Shown: positions 47,836-58,843 of the stretch, one piece after another
How positions within the stretch are numbered: position 1 is the first letter of the stretch
Layout: the number at the start of each line of letters is the position of its first letter
From: Gentiana macrophylla
Lineage: Eukaryota > Streptophyta > Magnoliopsida > Gentianales > Gentianaceae
Direction of reading: 5' to 3'
Assembly (NCBI GenBank): GCA_026214975.1
Contig: JAOBSW010000633.1
Coordinates: 23,705-87,704 of the forward strand
DNA length: 64,000 nucleotides
Notes under the pieces: model-generated
Databases searched by the model: none
Told to the model about the DNA's origin: nothing
What the model saw: only the letters and a program-made list of their open reading frames with translations
Translations under genes and position numbers: made by a program

Positions 47836-50071
47836 TGTAACACCCCGCTCCCGGATACCGGGCCCTTATCCGGAAGAGAAACGTTCGGCGCGTATAGCAT
47901 AAAATAAATCTAATATTATACGCAAGCCTCTACGTCGTCGTATCAAAATAAAGCAAACGGAAGCTAAAAAGACTCGGGTAAAAACAAAATGCTACTATGA
48001 GTAGAAAGTAAGCATACTAAAGATGGATAGTTAAATTACAACGATGAAAACCCAAAGACTTATACATTACGAGGTCTTAAAAGTATAGTACAACAAGTCT
48101 AATGAAAGAAATATAACTAGTCTAGTACAACCTTTACAAAGAAATAAACTAAAAGCTTCGTCAAGACTTCAATGTCTTCAAAATTCGTTATCTACACTTG
48201 GGCAACCTGTTCGTCTTCTCACCCCACAATGCATACAAAAGAAAATGCAAAGGAGGAAAGTACAAAGTACTTAGTAAAAGTGAGAAGCTAATGAATAACT
48301 AAGTTATACAACGAAATGTTATTATTATGATTTTTAAATTACCATTATGAGACCGACTCAATCTAGGGTTCGCTTCATGTCCATCAACATGTCATGACTA
48401 AATGTTTCTAACTTAACTTATCTTTGTTACATCATGTTTGCGAGGGCACTACACTTAGTGAGATATGCACTAAGACAAAAGACGCAACCCTATAGAGATA
48501 AATCTCTAGCGGTCCCGAGACAGTCATTCCACTTTGTCAGGCCAACCCTAGAGAGCTGACGGTGAATGGCTATCTCGTTCGTGAGTTTGTCCGACGGAAT
48601 GATCACTACTTTATCTGGCGGGTGTAGAATCCGGCAGTGATCATCACCACTTTATCTAGCCAAACCTCACATTGCCGATATTGTACTGTGCCTATCCAAG
48701 CTCTCTTGATGTTTAACCTTTTACTAAGCAAGTACGTATTTATTAAATAGTTAACTAGTTTCCTAAGTGTTTTCAAATAATCTCCCTCACACATACTACT
48801 CTCTTCCTAGACCACTAGACATAAACGAGGCCTAGATATTACACAGACATTGATGAATACTAATTAATCAAAGCACAAGCCCTTTCATGCCATTCCGACG
48901 GTCCCGGACTTCAACTCCCTTTAAGAGTACGTCCGGTGCCGGAACCAAACGCATTAGAAACTCAATCGAGGCTTGTTCATTTTCATTTAGTATTATTAGA
49001 TCAAGAAATAACTTTTAAACTGGACTCGTAGCTTAAAACAGCATTTACCCCAAAACTGGGTTGAATGCATGCGCATTGCAACTGAAATGCCCTAAACATG
49101 ATTTTTTGCAACTTAACAATTTCTAACCCAAATCAAACATGTTTAACATCAGCTACCACAGGAAATAGCATTAAAAACATGATTTAAACATAACTAATTT
49201 AAACAGCATTAAAAACCTGATTTAAACAACATTGAAAACCTGATTTAAACAGCATTAAAAACCTGATATAACCATCACGTTGCATCCAACATTTTAACTA
49301 CAACATAAAACAAGATTCCTTGCTACAACTAACACTCAACCTAAACATTGTAAAACCATAATTATTCGTTAGGAAGAGCCTCTTACATTAATTTCCAGCA
49401 AAACCGAAACCAAAACGATAAGAAACTACAAAAACTGTTGATCCTGAACCCCAAAACCTATTTGATCAACAAGAAACCCTAAAATCCTATTTCTTTGCAA
49501 AAAAACAGAAACTGAAAAAGTGCAATAAACCACAGATTACCTGGATTAACTTCTGAGAAACTATTTTTAGAATAATCTACGGTCCAGGACGATCATTTCG
49601 ACTACTCATGGCTGCGAAACAGAGCTACCGATTAAAAGATACGATTTTCTGAAGAATCGAACTCTACGAATACCAAAAACTAGGGCTAAACCAAAAAACA
49701 TACAAAATTGAGAGATGATATTTTCCAAAGTTGCGTCTCATCTTGTTGATCACTTTTCTCTCCTGCGGCATCCTGAACAGATGAACGGATTGGTCACACG
49801 GTTGAAGTTTACGTTCTCCATTTTCCAGGCATCTCCTGTGTTTTTCATCTGTGTAGCGCCGTTCCATCTATTTTTTTTTTCAAAATCAGCGTGTGAAATA
49901 ATAAGAGATTTTATTTCCTTTTTATAGCCATTAATTAAATCCTTTATAATTAATTGCTAAATCCTTTTAATTAAATTCTTTTTAATTAAATAAATGGGAC
50001 AAATAATAATTAAGTCGTAGTAAATACACCCAATGACTATTTTACCCTTTTACGAAAGTCGGGATGTTACA
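47836..50071 (-). repeat. 3' LTR of the non-autonomous gypsy element
   Basis: This 2236-bp LTR starts TGTAACACCCCGCTCCC and ends GGGATGTTACA on the plus strand. Its first part is closely repeated at 56900-58139, and part of it (about 48320-49310) is repeated inverted at 60542-61507. It contains a small minisatellite at 49168-49270. Confidence 0.88.
49168..49270. repeat. Minisatellite, about four units of 23-36 bp
   Basis: GCATTAAAAACCTGATTTAA and variants repeat four times. The inverted LTR fragment has a related run at 60577-60660 with GGTTTTTAATGCTGTTTAAA, so the repeat predates the separation of the copies. Confidence 0.85.
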
Positions 50072-50086
50072 TTCCTTCCCCCTTAA
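50072..50086 (-). other. Polypurine tract of the non-autonomous gypsy element
   Basis: On the reverse strand CTTAAGGGGGAAGGAA sits directly before the LTR start TGTAACATCCC. It resembles CTAAGGGGGAGAA of the chromovirus. Confidence 0.82.
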
Positions 50087-51287
50087 GAGGAGTTTCTTCC
50101 TCGAAACTCGAATGTAACCGAGAGGTACTTGAACTCTGGACTTGCAAAACGTCTCATCTTCTAACTCTTACAATCTTCTTCTTCCATCTTCTCAACTCTT
50201 CTGCTTACCTTGAGCAATTTCAAGGTTGCTACGATCCACTTCAATCTCCTCATGAATTGTTGTATCAAATCTGGTCTCGTATTCTGTTGTCGCTCCACTT
50301 CATCCCAGAAACTTGTGTTCTTCTATATCTATCTTCATGAAAGATCGCCAGCAGTACTGTTCTAATTCTTGTACTTCTTGGTCGCTCCGAGAGGAATTTC
50401 AATTGCCATATTAAGGTTTTCATTCTTCATTGTTCTTCCCAATCTTCCGCATTCGGAACCCAAAGTTGATTCCGATCCCAATGATCACCATCTTCACCTA
50501 ACTCGTGACCACTGGCGGGTTGGTTCTGACCACTCACTTGTAAACTAAAACCACTGGATCTTTGTCCTACTTCTTTCACGAACTCATCAACTGCCTCGAA
50601 TCTTGAAATCATCGGTTCAACACTCTCTGCTTGCTTCTGCTGACTTAAACCCGAAAGGTGAATCTTCCCGGCCCGAAACCACACTTCGGCACACTTGACT
50701 TCTTTTGATCTCAACTTCCATCATGGCACCACAAGCTTCTTTGAAAAGCGCAGGATCCCGGTGAAGGACTTCTTAGACTCCTTAGGGATGGGAACATGCA
50801 TCCGCCATCCTTTCTCTCGTGTGCGATCCAATTCATATGCCAAGGAGTTAGCTTGGAGAATAAAAGAAGTTGAAAAGTAACAAGTTGAGTACCAGGGTGG
50901 TATGTCAACTAAGCGACCAAGGAAGGGTACAATGCACTTGAAAAAGCGAGGATGCTTAGGTTACAAGCAAAACAAGATGATTCCGTGTTGGGGAAAATTG
51001 AAGGTGGTTCTAGAATGAAGAGCGGGCCTTTGTATCATAATACAAAAATAGCCACCAAAATGAAAAACAAAAGAACACCTTGCGAGATGAAATTCTTTTG
51101 AGAGAGTGGAAGTGCAAGATACGGTGTCTCTGAGAGACTTCAAAGGCAACTAGTAAGGATGGTAATAAGCTTTCATATAAACCTTTAAAAAAAAATGGGG
51201 CGTTAAAGGAAACATCACATGATGGGCGTGGAAACATTAAATGCGAAGGAAAGAGATTGCTAAACTTGAGGACACTAGGTAGGTGAG
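50087..51287 (-). other. Internal region, 3' part, of the non-autonomous gypsy element
   Basis: About 1.2 kb. A reverse-strand open frame at 50427-50714 (95 codons, starting MRSKEVKCAEVWFRAGKIHL) is the only one of note. I do not recognise it; it is polar, with an acidic Trp-rich end (EDGDHWDRNQLWVPNAEDWE). The rest is without coding signal. The region ends in GTGAG, where the short-LTR element is inserted. Confidence 0.45.
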
Positions 51288-51860
51288 TGATATGAAAACT
51301 AAGGATCTAGATTTAAGTGTTCTTGCTAATTAAGCTAATAACACGTTTTATTGAAAAGAAAACAAGAAGGAAAATCGAAATACTTACTAAATTAGGATAA
51401 TAAGAACAAACATGAAGAACAAAGATAGGAGCAAGCTTCACTCAAATCGATGTGGGAGAATGTGGAAGGAGCAAGACACGTCCAAGGCATGTCTAGGACA
51501 AGTCTTGGACATGTCTTGGGTGAAAACTTGGACAAGGTCTATTTTTAGTAGGGAAAAGTTTCCAAAATTTAAGGTGAAAAAGGTATCGGGTTTTGAAGGG
51601 GTAAAAGGGTAGATTATTGTAGGATAGGGCCTAGGATACCTTTATGGTATAGGTTAGCAGGAGCGGAGGTTTAGTTTCCCAAAATGGAAAGCCGAAGGTC
51701 GGGTTTAGCAAAGCGCCATTTTGGGAAGGGTTATGCAAAATTGGTCAAAACTCCCAAAAATACCCCTACCCCTTATTACATGTCAAAACAAAACGTAACT
51801 AAAGTTTATTACAAGTTATTCATCGAAATAATATATAAGTCTTCAATCTTCTTCGTGTCA
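51288..51860 (-). repeat. 3' LTR of the nested short-LTR element
   Basis: Starts TGATATGAAAACTAAGG and ends CTTCTTCGTGTCA on the plus strand, nearly identical to 53645-54221. It contains several ACATGTC/CCAAG repeats near 51475-51530. Confidence 0.92.
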
Positions 51861-51870
51861 TTCCCTCCCG
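51861..51870 (-). other. Polypurine tract of the nested element
   Basis: CGGGAGGGAA on the reverse strand directly before TGACACG of the 3' LTR. Confidence 0.8.
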
Positions 51871-53630
51871 GCTGAAAAGGATTCGTCCTCGAATCAACAA
51901 AATGTCGTTTGAGTCCTCCGCGCCGCCAAGTATGACATCATAAAACACCTCCAGTCTCCTCGTAAGTATGCGAGGTCAAAACAAACACGAACAATGTGCG
52001 AGGTCGTGCCTCACTAATCCGTACCAAAGATGTTGGAGGAAATGTGCGAGGTTGGGAACTCGTATGAACCTTGGCAAGAATCAAAAATTTTTGTGTAGGC
52101 AAAATCGTCCTACATATGTGCTTTATAGCACCCTCCAAACACCGTCCCTCGGAGAAGTATCCGTACATGAATTCTACAAAGCGTGAACATGCTCAACAAT
52201 ACCAAGATTAGTCATAGAATGTACGTGAGCAACATCAATCGTATTATGTACATGATTCTCCACACAAATGTCGAATTACCCAAATCTTGGATATCCGTAT
52301 CCAACCCAATGCAATGTCAACAATAATCTCATCCGGCGTGGTAACCACATCATGCAAAGAAGTATCAACAATACTATCGAAAAGCATGGCAAAGTAGATT
52401 CACCAACAAGTCCATTGACTATAGCATCATCAACGATAACCGAATCGAATACGGTGTTGGCCTCAAAGCTGAGCAGGAGTATCATAAGCGCGACCTCAAT
52501 AGAAGGTTGAGGAACAACACAATCATTAGGCATATATTTTGGTGCCTTGCCACGTATAAGCTTCTTCACGGGTGATACCATACTTTTGAAAGAAAAGCTC
52601 ATCCATGACCTTCCACTTTCCCTCAAGTGCTTTCCTCCGCTCACGCGTTCTAATTCACGCTTTTCGTTTGCCTCAAAATCAAGTAGTCCCCTATCAACCC
52701 AACGACCACCAACCCTTTTATCACGACCACGAACAACACCAAAGTACCAATTCCACGTTGAGTAATTTGAGATGTTAACCGCAATTTGCGCACTCAAATG
52801 CGTATGAAAATGGTCAATCACGATGAGAAAAAGCTGTCATTGAATGATTGAATGTCTAGGCGTAAGGAGAATCTTTTTGTACACTCGAGCCATCGTCAAA
52901 GACCTCACAATCCACTCGTGCACTCTCCCTCAATAACTCACGAAGGTGATGTCCAACCGTCGAAACAAATCAAAGTTGAGCAAATTCGGACAATTCCACA
53001 AAAGAAAGAACTAGGGTTTATAATTTCTGGAACAGGAACACGAAATGGCAGCAATTTTCACGACCAAAGCGGTATTGAATTTGAAAAGACTCAAGAACGA
53101 AACTTGTAGTCCATTAATTTTCTTCAAGACTGTGAAGTTTCAGGAAAATTGAACATGGATAGCCACGTCAAAATAAATTCGTAAACAGATGACTACACAG
53201 ACAGATTTTCGGACAGAAATAGATTAGCACGTTACGGAGACATTTGGGAAGAATTGGTCGATAATTTGGATTAACACAAAGGACGAAAGTTGTATAACAG
53301 ACAATTTCCTATAAGTTCAGAAAAAAATTCACGCATTTCAGACCACTACGACTCCGGAAAAACGAATTATTTCACAACGGTTCCAGAAAAACGCACAGGA
53401 TATTTCTGGGCATATTTGACCAAGCTAAACTCCGAATTTGGCAAAGTCAAAAAGAGACAAAATATACATAAATAAACGATCTATCAACTGGTAAAATTTG
53501 ATAAATTTACGACGTGTTTTGAATATGAAACGACTTGAACAAATACGGAATTCGGATTGGACAGATTCAAAGAAAATGATGTGAACAAGGATGAACAAGA
53601 AATTCACTAGATGAACACCTAAATCCCAAA
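51871..53630 (-). other. Internal region of the nested element, with a 181-codon open frame
   Basis: The reverse strand holds an open frame at 52276-52821 (181 codons, starting MIDHFHTHLSAQIAVNISNY), in the sense of the element. I do not recognise it as gag, protease or polymerase. Its C-terminal third is hydrophobic (IVLLILLCMMWLP), more like an out-of-frame reading than a structural protein. Another open stretch at 51938-52168 lies upstream of the FVDSRTNPFQPGGND tail. Together these look like remnants of a shortened polyprotein gene. Confidence 0.4.
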
Positions 53631-53644
53631 TCTCTGATACCAAA
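53631..53644 (-). other. Primer binding site of the nested element
   Basis: TTTGGTATCAGAGA on the reverse strand, directly after the 5' LTR, matches the initiator tRNA-Met type site very well. Confidence 0.88.
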
Positions 53645-54221
53645 TGATATGAAAACTAAGGATCTAGATTTAAGTGTTCTTGCTAATTAAGCTAATAACA
53701 CGTTTTATTGAAAAGAAAACAAGAAGGAAAATCGAAATACTTACTAGATTAGGATAATAAAAACAAACATGAAGAACAAAGATAGGAGCAAGCTTCACTC
53801 AAATCGATGTGGGAGAATTTGGAAGGAGCAAGACACGTCCAAGGCATGTCTAGGACAAGTCTTGGACATGTCTTGGGTGAAAACTTGGACAAGGTCTATT
53901 TTTAGTAGGGAAGGTTTCCAAAATTTAAGGTGAAAAAGGTATCGGGTTTTTGAAGGGTAAAAAGGGTAGATTATTGTAGGATAGGGCCTAGGATACCTTT
54001 ATGGTATAGGTTACTTAGGAGCGGAGGGTTTAGTTTCCCAAAATGGAAAGCCGAAGGTCGGGTTTGGCAAAGCGCCATTTTGGGAAGGTTCTAAAAAATT
54101 GGTCAAAACTCCCAAAAATACCCCTACCCCCTTATTACATGTCAAAACAAAGCGTAAATAAAGTTTATTACAAGTTATTCATCGAAATAATATATAAGTC
54201 TTCAATCTTCTTACCGTGTCG
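53645..54221 (-). repeat. 5' LTR of the nested short-LTR element
   Basis: This 577-bp repeat of 51288-51860 differs by few substitutions and small indels. High similarity suggests the youngest insertion in the right half of the window, judged by eye. Confidence 0.92.
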
Positions 54222-56883
54222 GTGACCTTGATTGTTAAACACTTGATTAACAAAAATGGATGTTAGTGACTGGAAAAATCTTGAGTTCACATGAGTTTCG
54301 TAGAGGAACATCACTCAATAGAAAAACAAAGTAAGGTGCAAGGTCGAGCACGGAAAGACTAAAAAAATCAGAGAATTCAAAAGAGGCAAGAATCCCAGCG
54401 AGGAAAGGGCCATGGAGACAAAAGCGAGTACACGAAAGGTCTCGGAATGAAAATAAAGCTTGCAAGAATAATTCAAAGTTTGCATTAGTCAAAGAGAGGT
54501 TATTTCAAGATTTAAAAGAATTAGAAATTTCCCTCAAGGAATTGTAAGGGAATATCAAAGGTTTGAATAAGTAAGCGGTAAACAATATTTACGTGCGAGA
54601 GGAAATGACACTTAGAATTGTCGGCTAAGGTTTGATTTCAAAGAATTAATTCAAACCTTCAAAGGAAGTTTAAGCGATCATTGACAATTCAAATCAAAGG
54701 TTTAAGGTTGCACTTACTCGAGAGGAAGAGTACCTTTGCCAAGAAATAAATGCTTGAGGTTATTCCTCGTGTGGGAATGAAAGGTTAAAATAAAATGGAC
54801 TTTCAACCGGTTTGACAAAATTGTGATAGACGCCATAATGAAGGTGAAAAGTCAAAAGGTGTATATGGCGGTTCATGGCTCTAAATGGCACTGAAAGAGA
54901 TTTAAGATTCAATAGTACAAGGTACATTAATCTAAATTGAAATTCAATAGGAGTTTTGGAGTTCAAATGTTAGTTGGCTAGATAGGTTCGGAAGGCATAT
55001 TGAAAAAGTCTACCATACGCTTGAAAGCTGGTTTGGCATAAATTGCTAGAATGTTAAGGGTAAGTAATTGAGGGAATGTCATGGTAGGCTTAAAATTTTG
55101 ACCGACAAAGAAGATATGCATACCTTAAAAAGACCAGACATGACATTAGGTGAAATAGTTACAACATTGACACTACCTTTAGGAGGGAAGGCGAGGATAA
55201 TCACAAGTAAAAGAATGTTACGACATTAAAAGGTTCGATAAAATTTGAGTTTGAATGAATGATGGGAGTGCAACAATGCGAGTTAGAGGAACTTGTCCTT
55301 GATTTGACAAGTAAGGAAGCATGAATTTGTTGAAAAAGAAGGGCTTAAGGCGATATGTTTACGAGGTAATTCATGACAACAAGCCGAGAGGATTTGTTGA
55401 GTTTAAAGATATCAAGTGAGGATTACATGAGAAACAAATTGCCAATAAAAGTATAATTACAAAAGGGCATGAAAAGTCTGAACATAAAAAATGGCATCTT
55501 TGGGGATAGCATCATGGTTCTCGTTTAACAACTTTGCAAAGAAACTATAACGTTAGCTTTACAAGCATCCTACTAAAAGGTTTAACTCGAGGAAGGAGAT
55601 CAAACTTGAGAGAACTCCTAAACATATGATCGTAACTTACTACCCTCTTAGCCCAAACTCTAAGTCAAAGAGGTGAAAATTCCTTTTAGGTTCTTTGTGT
55701 AAGATTTTTACTTTGGATCAGACCTTATCAGTTTGTACAGAACAAGCGAAGAGGAATTTGAGCACAATCCAAAGAGAAGAGATTTAGATACTGGAGTTTT
55801 TCAGGTGATATAAAAATATTGGAATTTTGGATGAAAATAACTTGGTCAAAAACAATTATTCCTGACGATTGCACAATCTGTCAGAATTTCAGATTAGTAA
55901 ACAGCGAGTTGCATTGCAAATCGAGATCAAAAGAAAACGAATCTGAACTTAACTCCAAAATAAAAGTTGTAGATAAAAGTGTTTCCTGCAGCAAATCAAA
56001 AATTCAGGTCATTTGAAGGTGTTTAACCTTTCCAAAAGCAGAAGAATAAGTGAAAGTGATGCTGCAGATTTTCTGGACAGAGTGTCCGGTATAAACATGA
56101 ATTGTCTGAATAATCCATAATGATTATCTAGTTGGTGTAAAAAAGATAAATTGTAGATAAGACAGAAATCTACTTTTTGAAAATTTTCAGAATTTTGGAG
56201 TATGGAGAGACAGTCTTATGGTAAAGGAAAACACGGAAACAAAGCATTCACTCATGTTGGGTAAATCCAAACACGAGGATGATGAAAAGTATGTGCCAAA
56301 GTAAAAGACCTTTAACACTATGAGTTGAAACATTTGAGGAGTACTTGGAAATAATAGACTACACATGGAGTTCATGTAGAAATCATCTCAAGCAAAGCAA
56401 AGGTCTAAGAATGTTGATAAACACAAACCAAGCGACGGTGAAAAGAGAAGGTGAAGGATTTGTGGAGTTGAATCAAATATATTCTCCACAAGGTTATGCC
56501 AAGATAAAAGTAAACATAGATATTCGCGTGTAGAGAAGGTGGATAGATTTCAATAGGGAAAAATAAGAAAAAAAAAAGGAAATCAACCAAGAGGACTTCG
56601 ACTTTAAGGTGTAGGCATGAGACTCCTATCCCAAAGCTTTACCTAATGGGGTTTCACTTAATCCAATGTGAAAAGCTATGGTTTGGAAACTTCAAAGGAA
56701 GAAAAAGTTTCTACTAAGGATACTAGGAGGAACAAACACTGAGGTGATCACATAAAAGATGTGAGCAGAGAACTCAACTTAACCTTCGTCAAAGAAGACT
56801 CTTCACTTGGTCTAGTGGAACTTAATCACAGTTTAAGGAATCTTATCTTAGAGGAAAAGAAGCCTAGGGTAGAAAGGGCGACT
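54222..56883 (-). other. Internal region, 5' part, of the non-autonomous gypsy element
   Basis: About 2.7 kb, purine-rich on the plus strand, with only short open frames on either strand and no domain I recognise. Near its right end the reverse strand has CTCTAAGATAAGATTCCTT (about 56837-56857), shared with the leader of the chromovirus near 44690-44710. That supports a common origin of the two leaders. Confidence 0.5.
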
Positions 56884-56897
56884 TCTCTCGATACCAA
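56884..56897 (-). other. Primer binding site of the non-autonomous gypsy element
   Basis: TTGGTATCGAGAGA on the reverse strand, two bases after the LTR. It is a slightly changed initiator tRNA-Met type site. Confidence 0.75.
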
Positions 56898-56899
56898 GC

Positions 56900-58139
56900 T
56901 GTATGCGCTTGACTCTCTGGATACCGGGCCCTTATCCGAAGCGAAAGCGTTTGGCGCGTATAGCATTAAATAAATCTAATATTATATGCAAACCTCTACG
57001 TCTTAGTATTAAAATAAAGCAAGCGGAAGCTAAAAGACTCGGTAAAACAAAATGCTACTATGAATAGAAAGTAAGCATACTAAAGATGGATAGTTAAATT
57101 ACAACGATGAAAACCCAAAGTCTTATACATCACGAAGTCTTAAAAGTATAGTAAAACAAGTCTAATGAAGGAAATATAACTAGTCTAGTACAACCTTTAC
57201 AAAGAAATAAACTAAAAGCTTAGCCAGAGCGTCAATGTCTTAAAAATTAAATCATCTACACTTGGGCAACTTTGTTCTTCTTCTCACCCCACAATGGACA
57301 CAAAAGAAAATGCAAAGGAGGTAAGTACAAAGTACTTAGTAAAAGTGAAAGCTAATGAATAACTAAGTTATACAGCGAAAGGTTATTATTATGATTTTTT
57401 AAATTACCATTATGAGACCGACTCAATCTAGGGTTCACTTCATGTCCATCAACATGTCATGACTAAGCGTTTTAACTTAACTTATCTTTGTTCTGACATG
57501 TTTTGCGAGGGCACTACACTTAGTGAGATATGCACTAAGACAAAAAAGGCGCAACCACATAGAGATAAATCTGTCCGGAGACAGTCATTCCACTTTATAC
57601 GGCCAAGCCACAGAGGCGGCGGTGAATGTATATCTCGTTCGTGAGTTTGTCGGTGGAATGATCACTACTTTATCTGGTGGGTCTAGAATCCGGCGGTGAT
57701 CATCACCCGCTTTATCTGGCCAAACTCACATTGCCGATATTATCTTGTGCCTATCCAAACTCTCATGATGTTTAACCTTTTACTAAGAAAATGCGTATTT
57801 ATTAAATAGTTAACTAGTTTCTAAGTGTTTTCAAATAATCTCCCTCACACATACTACTCTCTTACAGACCACTTTAGACATAAGCGAGGCCTATATATTA
57901 CCACGGACATTGATGAATACTAATTCATCAAAGCACAAGCCCTTTCATGCCATTCCGGCGGTCCCGGACTTCAACTCCCTTTAAAATCGTCCGGTGCGGA
58001 AGTCGAGACTTGTTCATTTTCATTTAGTATTATTAGATCAGAAATAACTTTTAAAGCTGGACTCGTAGCTTAAAACAACATTTACCCCAAAAGCTGGGCT
58101 GAATCGTGCGCATTGCACTGAAAAGCCTAAACATGATTA
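56900..58139 (-). repeat. Truncated 5' LTR of the non-autonomous gypsy element
   Basis: This copy of the first about 1.27 kb of 47836-50071 (plus-strand order) has a diverged start TGTATGCGCTTGACTC where the other LTR has TGTAACACCCCGCTCCC. It stops after CCTAAACATGATT, where sequence of the copia-like family begins. The remaining LTR half is missing at this place. Confidence 0.85.
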
Positions 58140-58820
58140 AACCATACGGCGGCGCATCATTTCTCTCTTTGAAGCAGGACTCTTACAATGACTTAACTGC
58201 TTTGAAGCGACTCTTACAGTGGCGCATCATTTACTTCCGAGGCGATCGGGGATCAAGATGAATCCCGATCGTCCTTAAAATTTTATCTCACTTCCAAAAC
58301 TCCATGATTATCGATCTGACCGGTGGATATTTGTTTCAACGGTCCAATACTTTCCAGAAAATCGAGGAAGTCACAGTTAGGGTTTACATGAATCTGCGTT
58401 TTTCTATTACGGCTACCTCTTCTCATCAGCGAGCGGACATCCATACGGCCTCTGATCGGCGACAAATTTTTGGGATTGTTCATCAACTTCAATCTTGATT
58501 CTGACCGGAGGATCTTACGTTTTAAGAGGCTCAAACAGCGGAAAAACGAAAACACTAAGCAATGATTATACAGGATCTATTTTACGGAAATTAAACTTGC
58601 AATAAAATAAATTACATAATTTCTATACTCATATAAGCGAAATTTTCATCGTTTATATGAGTTTACAATAGATCTAGCGAATTAAGCAGTGCCAACCCCA
58701 ATCCATCTCTTCAACCATAACAATTTATCACTATCAATGCATAAAACAATAAATAAGATTTACCTACATGCAATTCCACTCCTTTAAGTCGTTTAATTAC
58801 GATTATGACTATATAAATCG
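58140..58820 (-). other. Leader fragment of the second copia-like element
   Basis: The motif GGTTGAAGAGATGGATTGG (reverse strand, 58693-58717) matches the leader of the first element. A reverse-strand open frame of 90 codons (58283-58555) has no recognised domain. The far left part (58140-58260) has two copies of GGCGCATCATTT about 65 bp apart and may not belong to the leader. Confidence 0.5.
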
Positions 58821-58840
58821 TGGAACCTGGCTCCGATAAC
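58821..58840 (-). other. Primer binding site of the second copia-like element
   Basis: TTATCGGAGCCAGGTTCC on the reverse strand, next to the LTR end, matches the TGGTATCAGAGCC type well and shows that this LTR is the 5' one. Confidence 0.8.
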
Positions 58841-58843
58841 ACA

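Larger units (their letters stand above)
51288..54221 (-). mobile_element. Nested short-LTR retrotransposon (2.93 kb, non-autonomous)
   Basis: Two LTRs of 573 and 577 bp (51288-51860, 53645-54221) flank a 1.78-kb internal region. On the reverse strand the order is 5' LTR (right), primer site TTTGGTATCAGAGA at 53631-53644, internal region, purine tract CGGGAGGGAA at 51861-51870, 3' LTR (left). LTR ends on the plus strand are TGATATG and GTGTCA (GTGTCG in the right copy). Flanks GTGAG and GTGAC fit a target-site duplication with one mismatch. Just before the purine tract the reverse strand reads FVDSRTNPFQPGGND, a C-terminal signature I associate with Ty3-gypsy polyproteins, so a gypsy origin is inferred. 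The body is too short for gag-pol. Confidence 0.88.
47836..58139 (-). mobile_element. Non-autonomous Ty3-gypsy element related to the chromovirus, interrupted and truncated
   Basis: The left LTR is complete (47836-50071). A matching right LTR starts at 56900 and breaks off at about 58139. On the reverse strand the primer site lies at 56884-56897 and the polypurine tract at 50072-50086. LTR ends, the GGCGCGTATA region, the leader motif CTCTAAGATAAGATTCCTT and the purine tract resemble the autonomous-type element at 38694-46984. The internal region (50072-51287 plus 54222-56899, about 3.9 kb without the nested insertion) shows no reverse transcriptase, integrase or protease motif. This looks like a LARD-type derivative mobilised by a chromovirus. 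The expected target-site duplication ACCGA cannot be checked because the right end is lost. Confidence 0.78.

Noticed and set aside
50427..50714. 95-codon reverse-strand frame as a possible gag piece
   Set aside because: Sense direction fits the element, but there is no zinc knuckle or other recognisable motif; kept only as part of the internal region.
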